NCBI GenBank assembly: GCA_021325635.1
Contig: JAJPGV010000027.1
Span: 1 to 64,000, forward strand
DNA from: Chloroflexota bacterium
GTDB lineage: Bacteria > Chloroflexota > JAJPGV01
Reading direction: 5' to 3'
Length of the DNA: 64,000 nt
The number at the start of each line of letters is the position of its first letter. Position 1 is the first letter of the stretch. Under the pieces are notes generated by a model, which saw nothing but the letters and a program-made list of their open reading frames with translations, did no database searches and was not told the DNA's origin. The translations under genes were made by a program, and so were the position numbers. Below, one piece after another: positions 8,298-16,042 of this stretch.

Positions 8298-9242
8298 CTA
8301 CTCGATCAGGCCGCGCTCGCGAAGCTTCTCCTGGACCTCTTCCACAGAGCGGCGGCCGAAGTTGCGAATGGCCATCAGGTCGTCATCGCTCATCGCCATG
8401 AGCTGCGTCACCTTGGTGATGTTGCTGCGGCGCAGGGCGTTGTAGGTGCGAGTGGACAGATCCAGGTCATCGATCGTGAGATCGACCGCCTCCTTGGGCA
8501 GTGCCTTGCCCCTGGCGGTGGCCGGAACGGCAGCGGCGGCCTCGATGGGCGCGTCCGAGCCAAGTCTCGCCAGCAGCGCAAAATGCTCCACCAGGATGTC
8601 CGCGGACTCCCGCATCGCCTTATCGGCGCTGATGCTGCCGTCGGTCTGGACCTCGATGAGCAGGCGATCGTAGTTCAATGACTGGCCCAGACGGGTCTGC
8701 TCGACGTGGTAGTTGACCTTCTCCACGGGCGTGAAAATGGCGTCTACGGCAAACTCGCCCAGCGACAGGCCCTGACGCGTTTCAGCGGGCACGTACCCCT
8801 TGCCCTTGTCGGTCAGCAGCTCCATCGCCAGCCGGGAGGTCTTGCCGGTCAGCGTGGCAATGTGCAGATCGGGATTCACAACCTCGATGTCGCCGCTGAC
8901 CTGAATGGCCTCCGCGGTGACTTCACCCTCGCCCTTCGCCTCAAGGCGCAGCGTCACGACCTCGTCCGTGGAGGACCGGAAGCGGACGCGCTTCAGATTC
9001 AGGAGGAGCTCGCTGACGTCCTCCTGTACGCCGGGGACGTCGGCATCCATGCTCAGCACGCCGTCGATCTTCACGACGGTGATTGCCCGCCCCGGCAGAG
9101 AGCTCAGCAGCACGCGCCGCAGAGCGCTGCCAACGGTGAGGCCATAGCCGCGCTCGAGGGGCTCGAGGGAGTACTTGGCCACAGAATCGGACGACTCCAG
9201 GGCCTGGAGTCGGGGAAGAGTAAGTTCAGCAGTATCGATCAC
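8298..9242 (-). CDS. rpoA: RNA polymerase alpha subunit
   Basis: A 314-residue alpha subunit. The N-terminal assembly domain spans about 1-230 and includes LEPLERGYGLTVGSALRRVLLSS and the FTPVEKVNYHVEQTR region. A linker follows, and then the C-terminal DNA/activator-binding domain (about 248-314) with LDLSTRTYNALRRSNI and NFGRRSVEEVQEKL. It looks complete. In most bacteria rpoA sits between rpsD and rplQ in the alpha operon. Here it is alone: downstream is convergent argS and upstream, on the same strand, is a signal peptidase. Whether a second rpoA exists elsewhere cannot be judged. Confidence 0.97.
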   Translation of the reverse strand: MIDTAELTLPRLQALESSDSVAKYSLEPLERGYGLTVGSALRRVLLSSLPGRAITVVKIDGVLSMDADVPGVQEDVSELLLNLKRVRFRSSTDEVVTLRLEAKGEGEVTAEAIQVSGDIEVVNPDLHIATLTGKTSRLAMELLTDKGKGYVPAETRQGLSLGEFAVDAIFTPVEKVNYHVEQTRLGQSLNYDRLLIEVQTDGSISADKAMRESADILVEHFALLARLGSDAPIEAAAAVPATARGKALPKEAVDLTIDDLDLSTRTYNALRRSNITKVTQLMAMSDDDLMAIRNFGRRSVEEVQEKLRERGLIE

Positions 9243-9301
9243 AACAGTTCAGCCTACCATCCCGCCGAAGATTTCGCAGGCTGCCGGCGCCGCCCAAGCA
9301 G

Positions 9302-10423
9302 CTAGGCCCTGACCCGGCGCGTGAAGAGGTTGCGAGCATTGACGGTAAGCGCGCTCCCCAGGATGAGCGTGAGCCCGAGCTTGACCCAGGCGTTGGAGCT
9401 GTACAACAGGGCATAGCCAACCACGGGCAGGACGGCCACCACTTTGCCGGCCAGGTCACTGGAGTGAAGCGCCCAGGGATCGGGCAGCGAGTTGGCATCG
9501 CCCTTGGTCCTGAACAGCAGGCCGCCGTCACCCTGCTCGATGGAGCTGACGCGGTGTGTGACGGAAAGATGCGGTGGCACCGGCTCAGCCGTCGTGACCA
9601 CGTCGCCAACCTGGATGGTCTGCGGCTTAGCGGGCACCACCACCACCACTGAGCCGACCGGAATGCCCGGCTCCATGCTGGGCGTGAGGACGACGAAGGT
9701 GTTGTACAGGCCGGCGCGGGGCACGATGGTCAACAGCGCAAACCCGACGATGACGGCAGCCGCAAGGCCGCTCGCAACCAGCCCCGCCAGCCGTATCCAG
9801 CGTCTGACAGCGATCGGCCGATGGCGAGCTTCCTGTTGGATAAGGATGGCTTCCTGCTCGAGCGCCACCAGGGACGGTCCCAGCGCCGGCGTCTCGGGCA
9901 TGTCGGCCAGCTCGGCCGCCACGATACTCGCATCCAGCGGCCGCTCCCGAGCGATGTCGGGCGGCTCGACGGGAGGCACGGTTTGCCGCAACGTCGTTGG
10001 AGGTCGCGGCTCGAATGCAGGCACGGGCGGGAGCGCAGGGACGGATTGGGCGGCCTCCGCTGCCTCCACGAGCACCGGCTTGGCCGGCGCCGGACCCGCG
10101 TGAGAGCGCTTTGGCCTCGGCGCCTCGACCGGCGGAGCAGCGGCGGCAGCGCCTGTCCGGGCGCCGGCAGGACGAGGCGGGGGCGCGGGAGTCGCCGACA
10201 GCTCGCTGTGCAGCCCCATTCGCCGCAGGAGATCGGCCGAGTCCGGAGCGAGGACGCTGGGTTCGACGGTGGCGGGCGGGGACGCGCTCCCGGCGGGAGA
10301 AGAGGGCCGCGAGCGGGGAGCGACCTTGCCGGAAGCTCGGACGTGGCGCGATCGGCGAGCCTGCGCAGCAGGCTCCGGAACGGCCGCGGGCCGGTTGCTC
10401 GCCCTTCGCGATGCCACTGTCAA
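9302..10423 (-). CDS. SipW-like signal peptidase I with long proline-rich N-terminus
   Basis: A 373-residue protein. The first 200 residues are Pro/Ala/Arg-rich and probably disordered. A transmembrane helix follows (about 208-230, LVASGLAAAVIVGFALLTIV). The catalytic domain then has TPSMEPGIPVGSVVVV with the nucleophile Ser, and VTHRV with a His in place of the usual Lys. The Ser-His form marks the ER/SipW-type leader peptidases. A second membrane helix lies near the C-terminus (about 335-360). The frame opens with TTG at 10423, behind a GGGAGGTG site about 16 bases upstream, so the exact start is uncertain. SipW-type enzymes often process surface or matrix proteins. Confidence 0.85.
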   Translation of the reverse strand: MTVASRRASNRPAAVPEPAAQARRSRHVRASGKVAPRSRPSSPAGSASPPATVEPSVLAPDSADLLRRMGLHSELSATPAPPPRPAGARTGAAAAAPPVEAPRPKRSHAGPAPAKPVLVEAAEAAQSVPALPPVPAFEPRPPTTLRQTVPPVEPPDIARERPLDASIVAAELADMPETPALGPSLVALEQEAILIQQEARHRPIAVRRWIRLAGLVASGLAAAVIVGFALLTIVPRAGLYNTFVVLTPSMEPGIPVGSVVVVVPAKPQTIQVGDVVTTAEPVPPHLSVTHRVSSIEQGDGGLLFRTKGDANSLPDPWALHSSDLAGKVVAVLPVVGYALLYSSNAWVKLGLTLILGSALTVNARNLFTRRVRA

Positions 10424-10517
10424 ATCAGTGTAAAGAGCACCTCCCGCAAGGCGAGCAAACGTGGTACCTTGAGGGGCGGGGGAGCAAGCAAAATGACATC
10501 ATCTTCAAAGCCAATCC

Positions 10518-11141
10518 ATGGCTAGAACCAATAGCTGCGTCTGCACCCACAGCCTGGCTGCCCATCACGTCGGGCAGTCCACGGCCTGCACCTTCTGCCA
10601 TTGCGCCGGCTTTCGCGACGACAAGGATTTCGAGGTCGCCACGACGGCCGGCGAGCTGACTGAGACACAGGAACGAGCGTTCAAGGTGCTGTCCGACCAC
10701 CCCGCGTTCACATCGCTGCGAGCGGAGGAGCTGGCGGAGATAGTGCGCTATGGCCGGCGGCGTCTGTATCTCGGCGGCGCAGTGGTCATTCAACCCGAGA
10801 TCGTGAGCCAGTCGCTCCATGTGCTGATGAAGGGCGAAGTGAGCGTCGAGCGCTGGGCGCCGAACAATCCTCGGCCTGCGCTGGTGGGCGAGTTTGGGCC
10901 CGGCAACGTCTTCGGCGAGCTGCGCAATTCCACGCACCAGCCGGCCACCTTGACAGTGCGTGCGCTGGTCGATTTGGAGACGTTCGAGCTGCAGGCCAAC
11001 GCTTTGGCCGAAATGTACAAAGAATCGGCTGACGTATTCCATAGAATCCTGCGCGAGGTGGACGAATCGCTGCGCCGTCGCCCATCCGGCGGGTCATCTG
11101 TGTCTTCGTCCGCCAACCTGCCCGAGACCAGCGCCCCCTGA
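10518..11141 (+). CDS. Cyclic-nucleotide-binding domain protein with N-terminal Cys/His cluster
   Basis: A 207-residue protein. The N-terminus carries a compact metal-binding-like motif with C7, C9, H11, H16/H17, C24, C27 and C29. Residues about 55-170 form a CAP_ED-like beta-roll (LFFGGAVVI-like start, LHVLMKGEVSVER, GPGNVFGELRN resembling the phosphate-binding cassette). The PBC arginine of true cAMP receptors is not obvious. No DNA-binding HTH follows; the C-terminus is a Ser/Pro-rich tail. It may sense a nucleotide or simply mediate protein contacts. It is divergent from the signal peptidase gene. Confidence 0.8.
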   Translation: MARTNSCVCTHSLAAHHVGQSTACTFCHCAGFRDDKDFEVATTAGELTETQERAFKVLSDHPAFTSLRAEELAEIVRYGRRRLYLGGAVVIQPEIVSQSLHVLMKGEVSVERWAPNNPRPALVGEFGPGNVFGELRNSTHQPATLTVRALVDLETFELQANALAEMYKESADVFHRILREVDESLRRRPSGGSSVSSSANLPETSAP

Positions 11142-11219
11142 GGCAGCGGCGTCGCGAGGGCGCCGATCCCGTCTTCGTTCGCGGCGATAAACTAGCCGGG
11201 CACTACCTGAACGGAGCGG

Positions 11220-12284
11220 ATGATGAGCCGAACGATCCTGTACGTAGGCACTGGCCGCGGGGTGTTCAAGGCGGAAGGCAACGGGCACGGCTATGCCATA
11301 GAGCCATTGGGCTTGCACGACAGCGGCGGGCTGCGCTGCCCAGTCATCGTAGACATACACGATCCACGCCGGCTCTACGCCGGAACGTCGAGCCGAGGCG
11401 TGACGGTGAGCGAGGACGGAGGCGCGGCCTGGCGCGAGATCAATCACGGCTTGGACAAGCAGGAGGTGTGGTGGCTGGAGCAGCATCCCAGGACGGGTGA
11501 GCTGTGGGCAGGAGTGTCACCCACGGCCATGTACAAGAGCGCCGATCGCGGCGAATCGTGGACCGAGTGCAGACAGCTCCAGAGCCTGCCAACCATTCCC
11601 GAATGGAGCTTCCCGCAGCCGCCGCACATCAGCCACGTGAAGCACATCAGTCTGCGGCCGGACGATCCCAGCCAGGTGCTGGGCGCGGTAGAAGAGGGCT
11701 GGCTGATTCGCAGTGTGGACGGGGGCGAGACATGGGAGAACCTGCGCAACGGCTGTGAGTTCGACGCGCACACCGTGTACTTCATGCCCGACAACCCCAG
11801 GGTGGTGCTCAGCACGAGCGGCCAGGGGTTTTACCGCAGTGAGGACGGAGGCGACTCCTTCGTGCGCATCCGCGGGGGCCTCGATCGGCGCTACATGGCC
11901 CAGCTGGCCATACACCCGAGCCGGCCGCAGACGATGTTTACCGCCGCCGCGGAGGTGCCGCCGCCGGGCTGGACGCGGCCCGAGGGTGCCAACTCGGCCT
12001 TCTACCGCAGCGACGACCAGGGCCGAACGTGGCGACAGCTGCACGGCGGACTGCCTGACCACATCAAGCCGGCGCCGCGCTGCGTCGCCGGCGATCCCGA
12101 CGATCCCGACGGCGTGTTCTTCGGTCTCACCGATGGATCGGTGTGGCTGACCAGGAACGGCGGGGAGTCGTTCGAGCGCATCCTGGACGTTCCGCTTCCG
12201 CCCGAGGCCAGCGACACGAGCGCCGTGCACGTGCGCAACGATCCGCGCTTCAACGCGGTTACCAGCATTCGGGTCGCACACTAA
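11220..12284 (+). CDS. BNR/Asp-box beta-propeller protein (cytoplasmic)
   Basis: A 354-residue protein with repeated sialidase-type Asp-boxes: SEDGGAAW, SADRGESW, SVDGGETW, SEDGGDSF, SDDQGRTW and TRNGGESF. These predict a six-bladed beta-propeller. There is no signal peptide and no catalytic sialidase residues, so it is not a sialidase. Similar proteins are annotated as glycosyl-hydrolase-like or photosystem-assembly-like without a known reaction. Start choice is ATG 11220 (MMSRTILYVGTGRGVF). The next gene begins 40 bases downstream. Confidence 0.85.
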   Translation: MMSRTILYVGTGRGVFKAEGNGHGYAIEPLGLHDSGGLRCPVIVDIHDPRRLYAGTSSRGVTVSEDGGAAWREINHGLDKQEVWWLEQHPRTGELWAGVSPTAMYKSADRGESWTECRQLQSLPTIPEWSFPQPPHISHVKHISLRPDDPSQVLGAVEEGWLIRSVDGGETWENLRNGCEFDAHTVYFMPDNPRVVLSTSGQGFYRSEDGGDSFVRIRGGLDRRYMAQLAIHPSRPQTMFTAAAEVPPPGWTRPEGANSAFYRSDDQGRTWRQLHGGLPDHIKPAPRCVAGDPDDPDGVFFGLTDGSVWLTRNGGESFERILDVPLPPEASDTSAVHVRNDPRFNAVTSIRVAH

Positions 12285-12323
12285 ATCGACCCCGCGACCG
12301 TAACGCCCAGCCCCGGAGGGCGG

Positions 12324-13643
12324 GTGCCGATGGCCGAGCTGGCACCGGAGGAAGCCATCCGCACCTTCGACGAGCCGCTGCTGGGCTACACCAGGGCGGA
12401 GGCTATCGAGGAAGCCAAACGGGCAGCCGGCTTCGACCTGAGCGCCGCCGAACAGGCGTGCCCCTTCCACATCGACATCCGCGCCTTCGTCGCCAGCATC
12501 GCCGCCGGCGACTTCGACGGGGCGCTGAGCACGATCTACCAGGCGCATCCCTGGCCAGGGATCCTGGGCCGGCACTGCCAGCGGCCATGCGAGGGCGGCC
12601 GGTACCTAGCGAGCGCCGATACGCCGTACGTCAGCGCGCTGGAACGCGCGGCAGCCGATCACGGCAACCGAGCGATCCTGCCGTTCCGCCCAGGACGGCC
12701 GAGCGGCAAGAGAGTAGCCATTGTCGGCGCCGGATCGGCCGGCTCGGCCGCGGCCTACGCGCTGCGGCAGCTGGGGCACGCGGTGGCGGCCTACGACCAG
12801 CTGCCGGTGCCGGGTGGCATGATGTTCGCGGGCTACCCGAACTTTCGCCTGCCGCTGGCCGTCCTCAACCAGGAGAACGCCCTGGAGGCCTGGGGCGTGG
12901 AGCCGCGCTGCGGCACTCGCCTGGACGCGGACATGGTGCGAGACTTGGTAGCGGACTACGACGCGGTCCTGCTCACCGCCGGAAAGTTCAAGGAAGTGCG
13001 CATGAACATTCCGGGCGAAGAGCTGGAGGGAGTATGGGACGCGCTCGACTTCCTCACGCAATTCAAGCTCGGTCGGAACCCGCCCATCGGCCAAGACGTC
13101 ATTGTGTGCGGCGCCGGCTACACCGCCCAGGATTCCTCACGCACCTGCCTGCGGCTGGGCCGCAAGGCGCGGATCCTCTACCGCCGAGCCAAGGAGGACA
13201 TGCCGGTGCTACCCCAGCTGCGGGAGCGCTTCGTAGCGCGCCAGGCAGCCGAGGGCGCGCCATACGTCTTCCAGACCACGCCCATCCGTATCCTGGGCTC
13301 GAACGGCCGGGTGACCGGCGTGGAGTGCGTCCGCACGCAGCCAGGCCCGCCCGACGAGAGCGGCCGGCCCGAGGCCATCCCGGTCCATGGATCGAGCTTC
13401 ACGCTGGAATGCGACACGCTGATAGAGGCCACCGGCGAGGAAGTGGACCTGTCTTTCCTGCCGCCGGAGATCCGGCTCACGGGCAGTCATGTGTGGGCCG
13501 ATCCACAGACCTGGATGACCAGCCTGCCGAAGCTCTTCGCGGCCGGCGAGATGACCGGGCTCAGGACGACGATGCGCGCCTTCGTGTCCGGCTTCGAGGC
13601 TGCCAGGCAGATCGATCGCTTTCTGACGGAGGCTGCAAGATAG
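12324..13643 (+). CDS. GltD-like FAD/NAD(P) oxidoreductase with reduced Fe-S N-terminus
   Basis: A 439-residue flavoprotein of the glutamate-synthase small-subunit family. Residues about 35-100 correspond to the Fer4_20 helical domain (ACPFHIDIRAFV, then GILGRHCQRPCEGG). Only one cysteine of the usual leading four is kept, so the normal two [4Fe-4S] clusters look incomplete. The FAD fingerprint is VAIVGAGSAGSAAAYAL (about 132-148), and the NAD(P) site is VCGAGYTAQDSS. The C-terminal FAD contact is FAAGEMTGLRTTMRAFVSGFEAA. No large GltB-like partner is nearby. The start is GTG 12324 or ATG 12330 behind GGAGG. A carbonic anhydrase gene overlaps its stop codon. Confidence 0.85.
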   Translation: MPMAELAPEEAIRTFDEPLLGYTRAEAIEEAKRAAGFDLSAAEQACPFHIDIRAFVASIAAGDFDGALSTIYQAHPWPGILGRHCQRPCEGGRYLASADTPYVSALERAAADHGNRAILPFRPGRPSGKRVAIVGAGSAGSAAAYALRQLGHAVAAYDQLPVPGGMMFAGYPNFRLPLAVLNQENALEAWGVEPRCGTRLDADMVRDLVADYDAVLLTAGKFKEVRMNIPGEELEGVWDALDFLTQFKLGRNPPIGQDVIVCGAGYTAQDSSRTCLRLGRKARILYRRAKEDMPVLPQLRERFVARQAAEGAPYVFQTTPIRILGSNGRVTGVECVRTQPGPPDESGRPEAIPVHGSSFTLECDTLIEATGEEVDLSFLPPEIRLTGSHVWADPQTWMTSLPKLFAAGEMTGLRTTMRAFVSGFEAARQIDRFLTEAAR

Positions 13644-14152
13644 AGCCATCTGACGGCTCCTTCGCGGACGTGCTGGCGGCCAACCAGCGCTACGCGGCGA
13701 GCCGTTTCCCGCTGCGCCTGCCAGCCCGCGCCTCACGCGGCCTCGCGCTGCTCACCTGCATAGACAGCCGCATCGATCCGCTCGCCGCGCTCGGTCTCCA
13801 GCTCGGTGAAGCCAAGATCCTGCGCAATGCCGGCGGCCGTGTGACCCCGGACGTGCTCCGGTCGCTGGTAGTCGCGGTTCGCCTTCTCGAGGTGGACCGT
13901 ATCCTGGTCATGCACCACACGCAGTGCGGCCTGATCGGCACCAGGGAAGGCCTGCTGGAGAAGCTCGCGGCTAAGGGACCGCTGCCCGACTGGGACTTCC
14001 TGGCGCTATCCGATCCGGACAGGGATCTCCGCTCCGACGTGCAGGCCATACGAGCTTGCCCCTTCCTGCCACCCGATACCCCCGTGGCCGGCGGCCGCTA
14101 CGACGTCGAAAGCGGCCGGCTGGAGATGGTGCTCGCGGAGGGGACTTCATAG
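13640..14152 (+). CDS. Beta-type carbonic anhydrase
   Basis: About 160-170 residues. Zinc and catalytic residues are visible: LTCIDSR (Cys-x-Asp-Ser-Arg) near residue 38 and HHTQCG (His-x2-Cys) near residue 92. This matches the short beta-carbonic anhydrase group that hydrates CO2 to bicarbonate in the cytoplasm. The start is unusual. No ATG, GTG or TTG lies in frame before GTG 13670. An ATA at 13640 overlaps the TAG of the preceding gene, has GGAGG seven bases upstream, and gives a natural N-terminus (EPSDGSFADVLAANQRY). I give the ATA start with caution; GTG 13670 is the conservative alternative. Confidence 0.85.
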   Translation: MEPSDGSFADVLAANQRYAASRFPLRLPARASRGLALLTCIDSRIDPLAALGLQLGEAKILRNAGGRVTPDVLRSLVVAVRLLEVDRILVMHHTQCGLIGTREGLLEKLAAKGPLPDWDFLALSDPDRDLRSDVQAIRACPFLPPDTPVAGGRYDVESGRLEMVLAEGTS

Positions 14153-14265
14153 GCGCTGCCCCACCACGGCGGGCGAGGCCAGGAAAGCAGCCGTCCGTCC
14201 GAATATGAGTCCGCGCTGACGAAACATGGAGCCCACTCGCCGATTGGCTGATTGGCTGATGGCCC

Positions 14266-14440
14266 CTAAGGCTCACCGCTACTCACGTCCACATAGTTGA
14301 GGCCGAAGATGTGCTCTGCGAGCACTTTCTTAAAGTCGTCACGCGTCAAGCCGTGTCCATCAGTTTCTCGATCGACTTGTCGCTTAACTCCCGTCCTCAT
14401 AGGACGGTCGCGGCTTGGCCTTGCGCGCGCTGCCACCCAT
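14266..14440 (-). pseudogene. Remnant of a small gene, broken by two frameshifts
   Basis: From an ATG at 14440 the frame reads MGGSARKAKPRPSYEDG and then stops. The next frame continues ELSDKSIEKLMDTA and stops. The third frame continues LTRDDFKKVLAEHIFG to a stop at 14266. Joining the three pieces gives one smooth soluble protein of about 57 residues. The breaks fall at a GGGA run (about 14388) and near CGGCTTGAC (about 14350). I do not recognise the family. It could be a real pseudogene or sequence error; an intact relative would decide. Confidence 0.5.
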
Positions 14441-14459
14441 ACGGCTTTGCTATAGCCCG

Positions 14460-14689
14460 CTACTCGATCACCTTGCCACCGAATAGACCGACCAATACAC
14501 CGAAGCCGGTCTTTATCAGCAGGTCTGCGGTGGTTTGTAGGTTTTGCAGCGACGACGCTTGGTTCTGGCTCGCTGGCGGATCGTACAGCAACAAAAAATT
14601 TGGATGGCGATACCGCCGATTACGGCGAGGGACATCACGATAACCGCCCACCGAAACTTGCCGCTTGGCGGGCTATCCTCGCTAGCTAT
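14460..14689 (-). pseudogene. Small membrane protein gene with homopolymer frameshift
   Basis: Read on the minus strand, codons from about 14689 give ASEDSPPSGKFRW, then a membrane helix AVIVMSLAVIGGIAIQIF. The frame breaks in a run of six T (about 14600-14607). The -1/+1 frame continues LLLYDPPASQNQASSL, LQTTADLLIKTG and a second helix GFGVLVGLFGGKVIE, ending at 14460. Together this would be a two-helix protein of about 75 residues. There is no ATG for the full form. An ATA at 14689-14687 overlaps the TAG of the upstream small gene; GTG 14638 and ATG 14635 are internal candidates. Confidence 0.55.
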
Positions 14690-14862
14690 CGACTAGAAAC
14701 GAGGGCTCCGTGGTCCTTCTTCTTGTCACCATCGTGGTCCTCATGCAGAGATGGAAGGTAGGTATCCCGAACGATGGTTCGAAAACGCTTGGATGCGAAC
14801 GCGCCGACGACGCCCGCAACGGCTCCTATGGCCACCAAAGAAAGGTTGACCAATGCCGGCAC
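14686..14862 (-). CDS. Small single-helix membrane protein, unknown function
   Basis: About 58 residues. It has a hydrophobic helix LSLVAIGAVAGVVGAFAS near the N-terminus, then a basic stretch KRFRTIVRD and a charged tail with HEDHDGDKKKDHG. I chose GTG 14862 because a full GGAGGTGAT lies eight bases before it (about 14870-14878). An ATG at 14868 overlaps that site and would be too close. It seems to head a three-gene set of tiny proteins, the other two now frameshifted. No family recognised; phage-holin-like or stress-related small proteins are possibilities only. Confidence 0.5.
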   Translation of the reverse strand: MPALVNLSLVAIGAVAGVVGAFASKRFRTIVRDTYLPSLHEDHDGDKKKDHGALVSSR

Positions 14863-15223
14863 GTTCATCACCTCCACGCCTCGCATTCCTGGTACCAAGT
14901 GCCTGGTATCCCCGGGCATACCCGAGTGCCTATCCTAGCAGACAGGCGGTGCTGAGGGGAATCCCCGAATGACCTAGCCCAGACCATAAATCACCTCGCA
15001 GCGGCATCATCTCTCCCGGGTCATAAACAATGCTCCAACACAGGGCCTATGGAGTGATAACGGGCCGGCGTGCGATGAAGACTATCGCGTGGATTGAACA
15101 TTGCTTTCCTTACGGAAGGCATATGTATGAGCGCGCGTCAGAATTGTTGATACCTGCTGTGAGGGGATAATTTGGCTAGCTGCCGAACGATACGCAAGAG
15201 CGGCATCCGAACCTGAAATAGAG
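14863..15223. other. Gene-free stretch upstream of tRNA-Phe
   Basis: I see no convincing open frame or RNA here. A possible minor promoter, TTGATA followed by GATAAT-like sequence, lies around 15150-15172, but it does not point to a clear gene. Confidence 0.4.
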
Positions 15224-15296
15224 TGCCGAGACGCAGAATCGAACTGCGGACACGTGGATTTTCAGTCCACTGCTCTACCAACTGAGCTATCTCGGC
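15224..15296 (-). tRNA. tRNA-Phe (anticodon GAA)
   Basis: The minus strand folds as a cloverleaf of 73 bases. The acceptor stem is GCCGAGA with TCTCGGC, the D-arm contains AGCTCAGTTGGTAGAGC, and the anticodon arm is GTGGA-CTGAAAA-TCCAC with anticodon GAA. The T-arm contains GTTCGATTC. The discriminator base is A and CCA is not encoded. All invariant positions I can check are normal. Confidence 0.97.
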
Positions 15297-15369
15297 TGAG
15301 AACCGGGTGATTATACCGCGGTTCCGGCGTATACCGAGCAGCCGTAACGGCGGGCGGTAGGCTTCTGGG

Positions 15370-15927
15370 ATGCCGGAGCGAACGATCGTGCTGGGGAGCG
15401 GCAACGCGGCCAAGCGGGAGCAGCTGCGCTGGCTGCTGGAGGGGCTGCCGCTGGTGGCCCTCCAACCCGCATCCATCGCAGTAGACGAGACGGCGGAAGA
15501 CCTGGAGGGCAATGCGCGGCTCAAAGCGCTGGCGCATTCGGCGCGGGGACTGGCCATTGCCTCCGACGGTGGGCTGGAGCTGCCGGGCGCGGCCGGGAGA
15601 TGGGACCCTGTGCTGACTCAGCGCATGGGCCAGGCGGGGCTGCGGCGGGTGGTCAGCGGGATCGAGAAGCGCACGGCGCGGTGGCGCGAAGCGGCGGCCA
15701 TCGCGGATCGGGGCAGGCTGCTGGTCAGCTGGACGGAGTCGGGCACGGAGGGGGTGCTGGCGCCGGAGCCGTGGCCGGAGCCCGGTGATTTCTGGGTGTG
15801 GGACATCTTCGTGTTCCCGGACCTTGGGAAGCGCTGGGCGCATCTCACGCCGGCCGAACGGCTTCAGGTGGATGTGACGTGGAGTCGGCTGAAGGAGCAC
15901 GTACGAGCCTTTTTCGCCAACCGCTGA
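15370..15927 (+). CDS. RdgB/HAM1-like non-canonical purine NTP pyrophosphatase, divergent
   Basis: A 185-residue protein resembling the HAM1/RdgB family, which cleaves ITP, dITP and XTP to monophosphates. The N-terminal VLGSGNAAKREQL corresponds to the SGNxxK substrate loop. ETAEDLEGNARLKA matches the conserved E-x3-F/L-x-N-A-x2-KA helix, and ASDGGLELP replaces the usual DDSGL(E/C)V. The overall length fits, but the C-terminal SHR-type motif is not clear. Function is likely but divergence is notable. It lies just after the oppositely oriented tRNA-Phe gene. Confidence 0.75.
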   Translation: MPERTIVLGSGNAAKREQLRWLLEGLPLVALQPASIAVDETAEDLEGNARLKALAHSARGLAIASDGGLELPGAAGRWDPVLTQRMGQAGLRRVVSGIEKRTARWREAAAIADRGRLLVSWTESGTEGVLAPEPWPEPGDFWVWDIFVFPDLGKRWAHLTPAERLQVDVTWSRLKEHVRAFFANR

Positions 15928-16042
15928 GGCGTAGTGGCGCCCGATTGCTTTGAAATGACTGGCCCTTCAAGCCTGGAGCGGATGCGTCACTCGACGTCCA
16001 CCATGACAGATCTTGGGGAGGGACCTTAAAAGGGCTGTCCGG

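Noticed and set aside
12143-13639. N-terminal extension of the carbonic anhydrase frame
   Set aside because: This part is out-of-frame reading of the GltD-like gene; only the segment after 13640 shows carbonic-anhydrase motifs.
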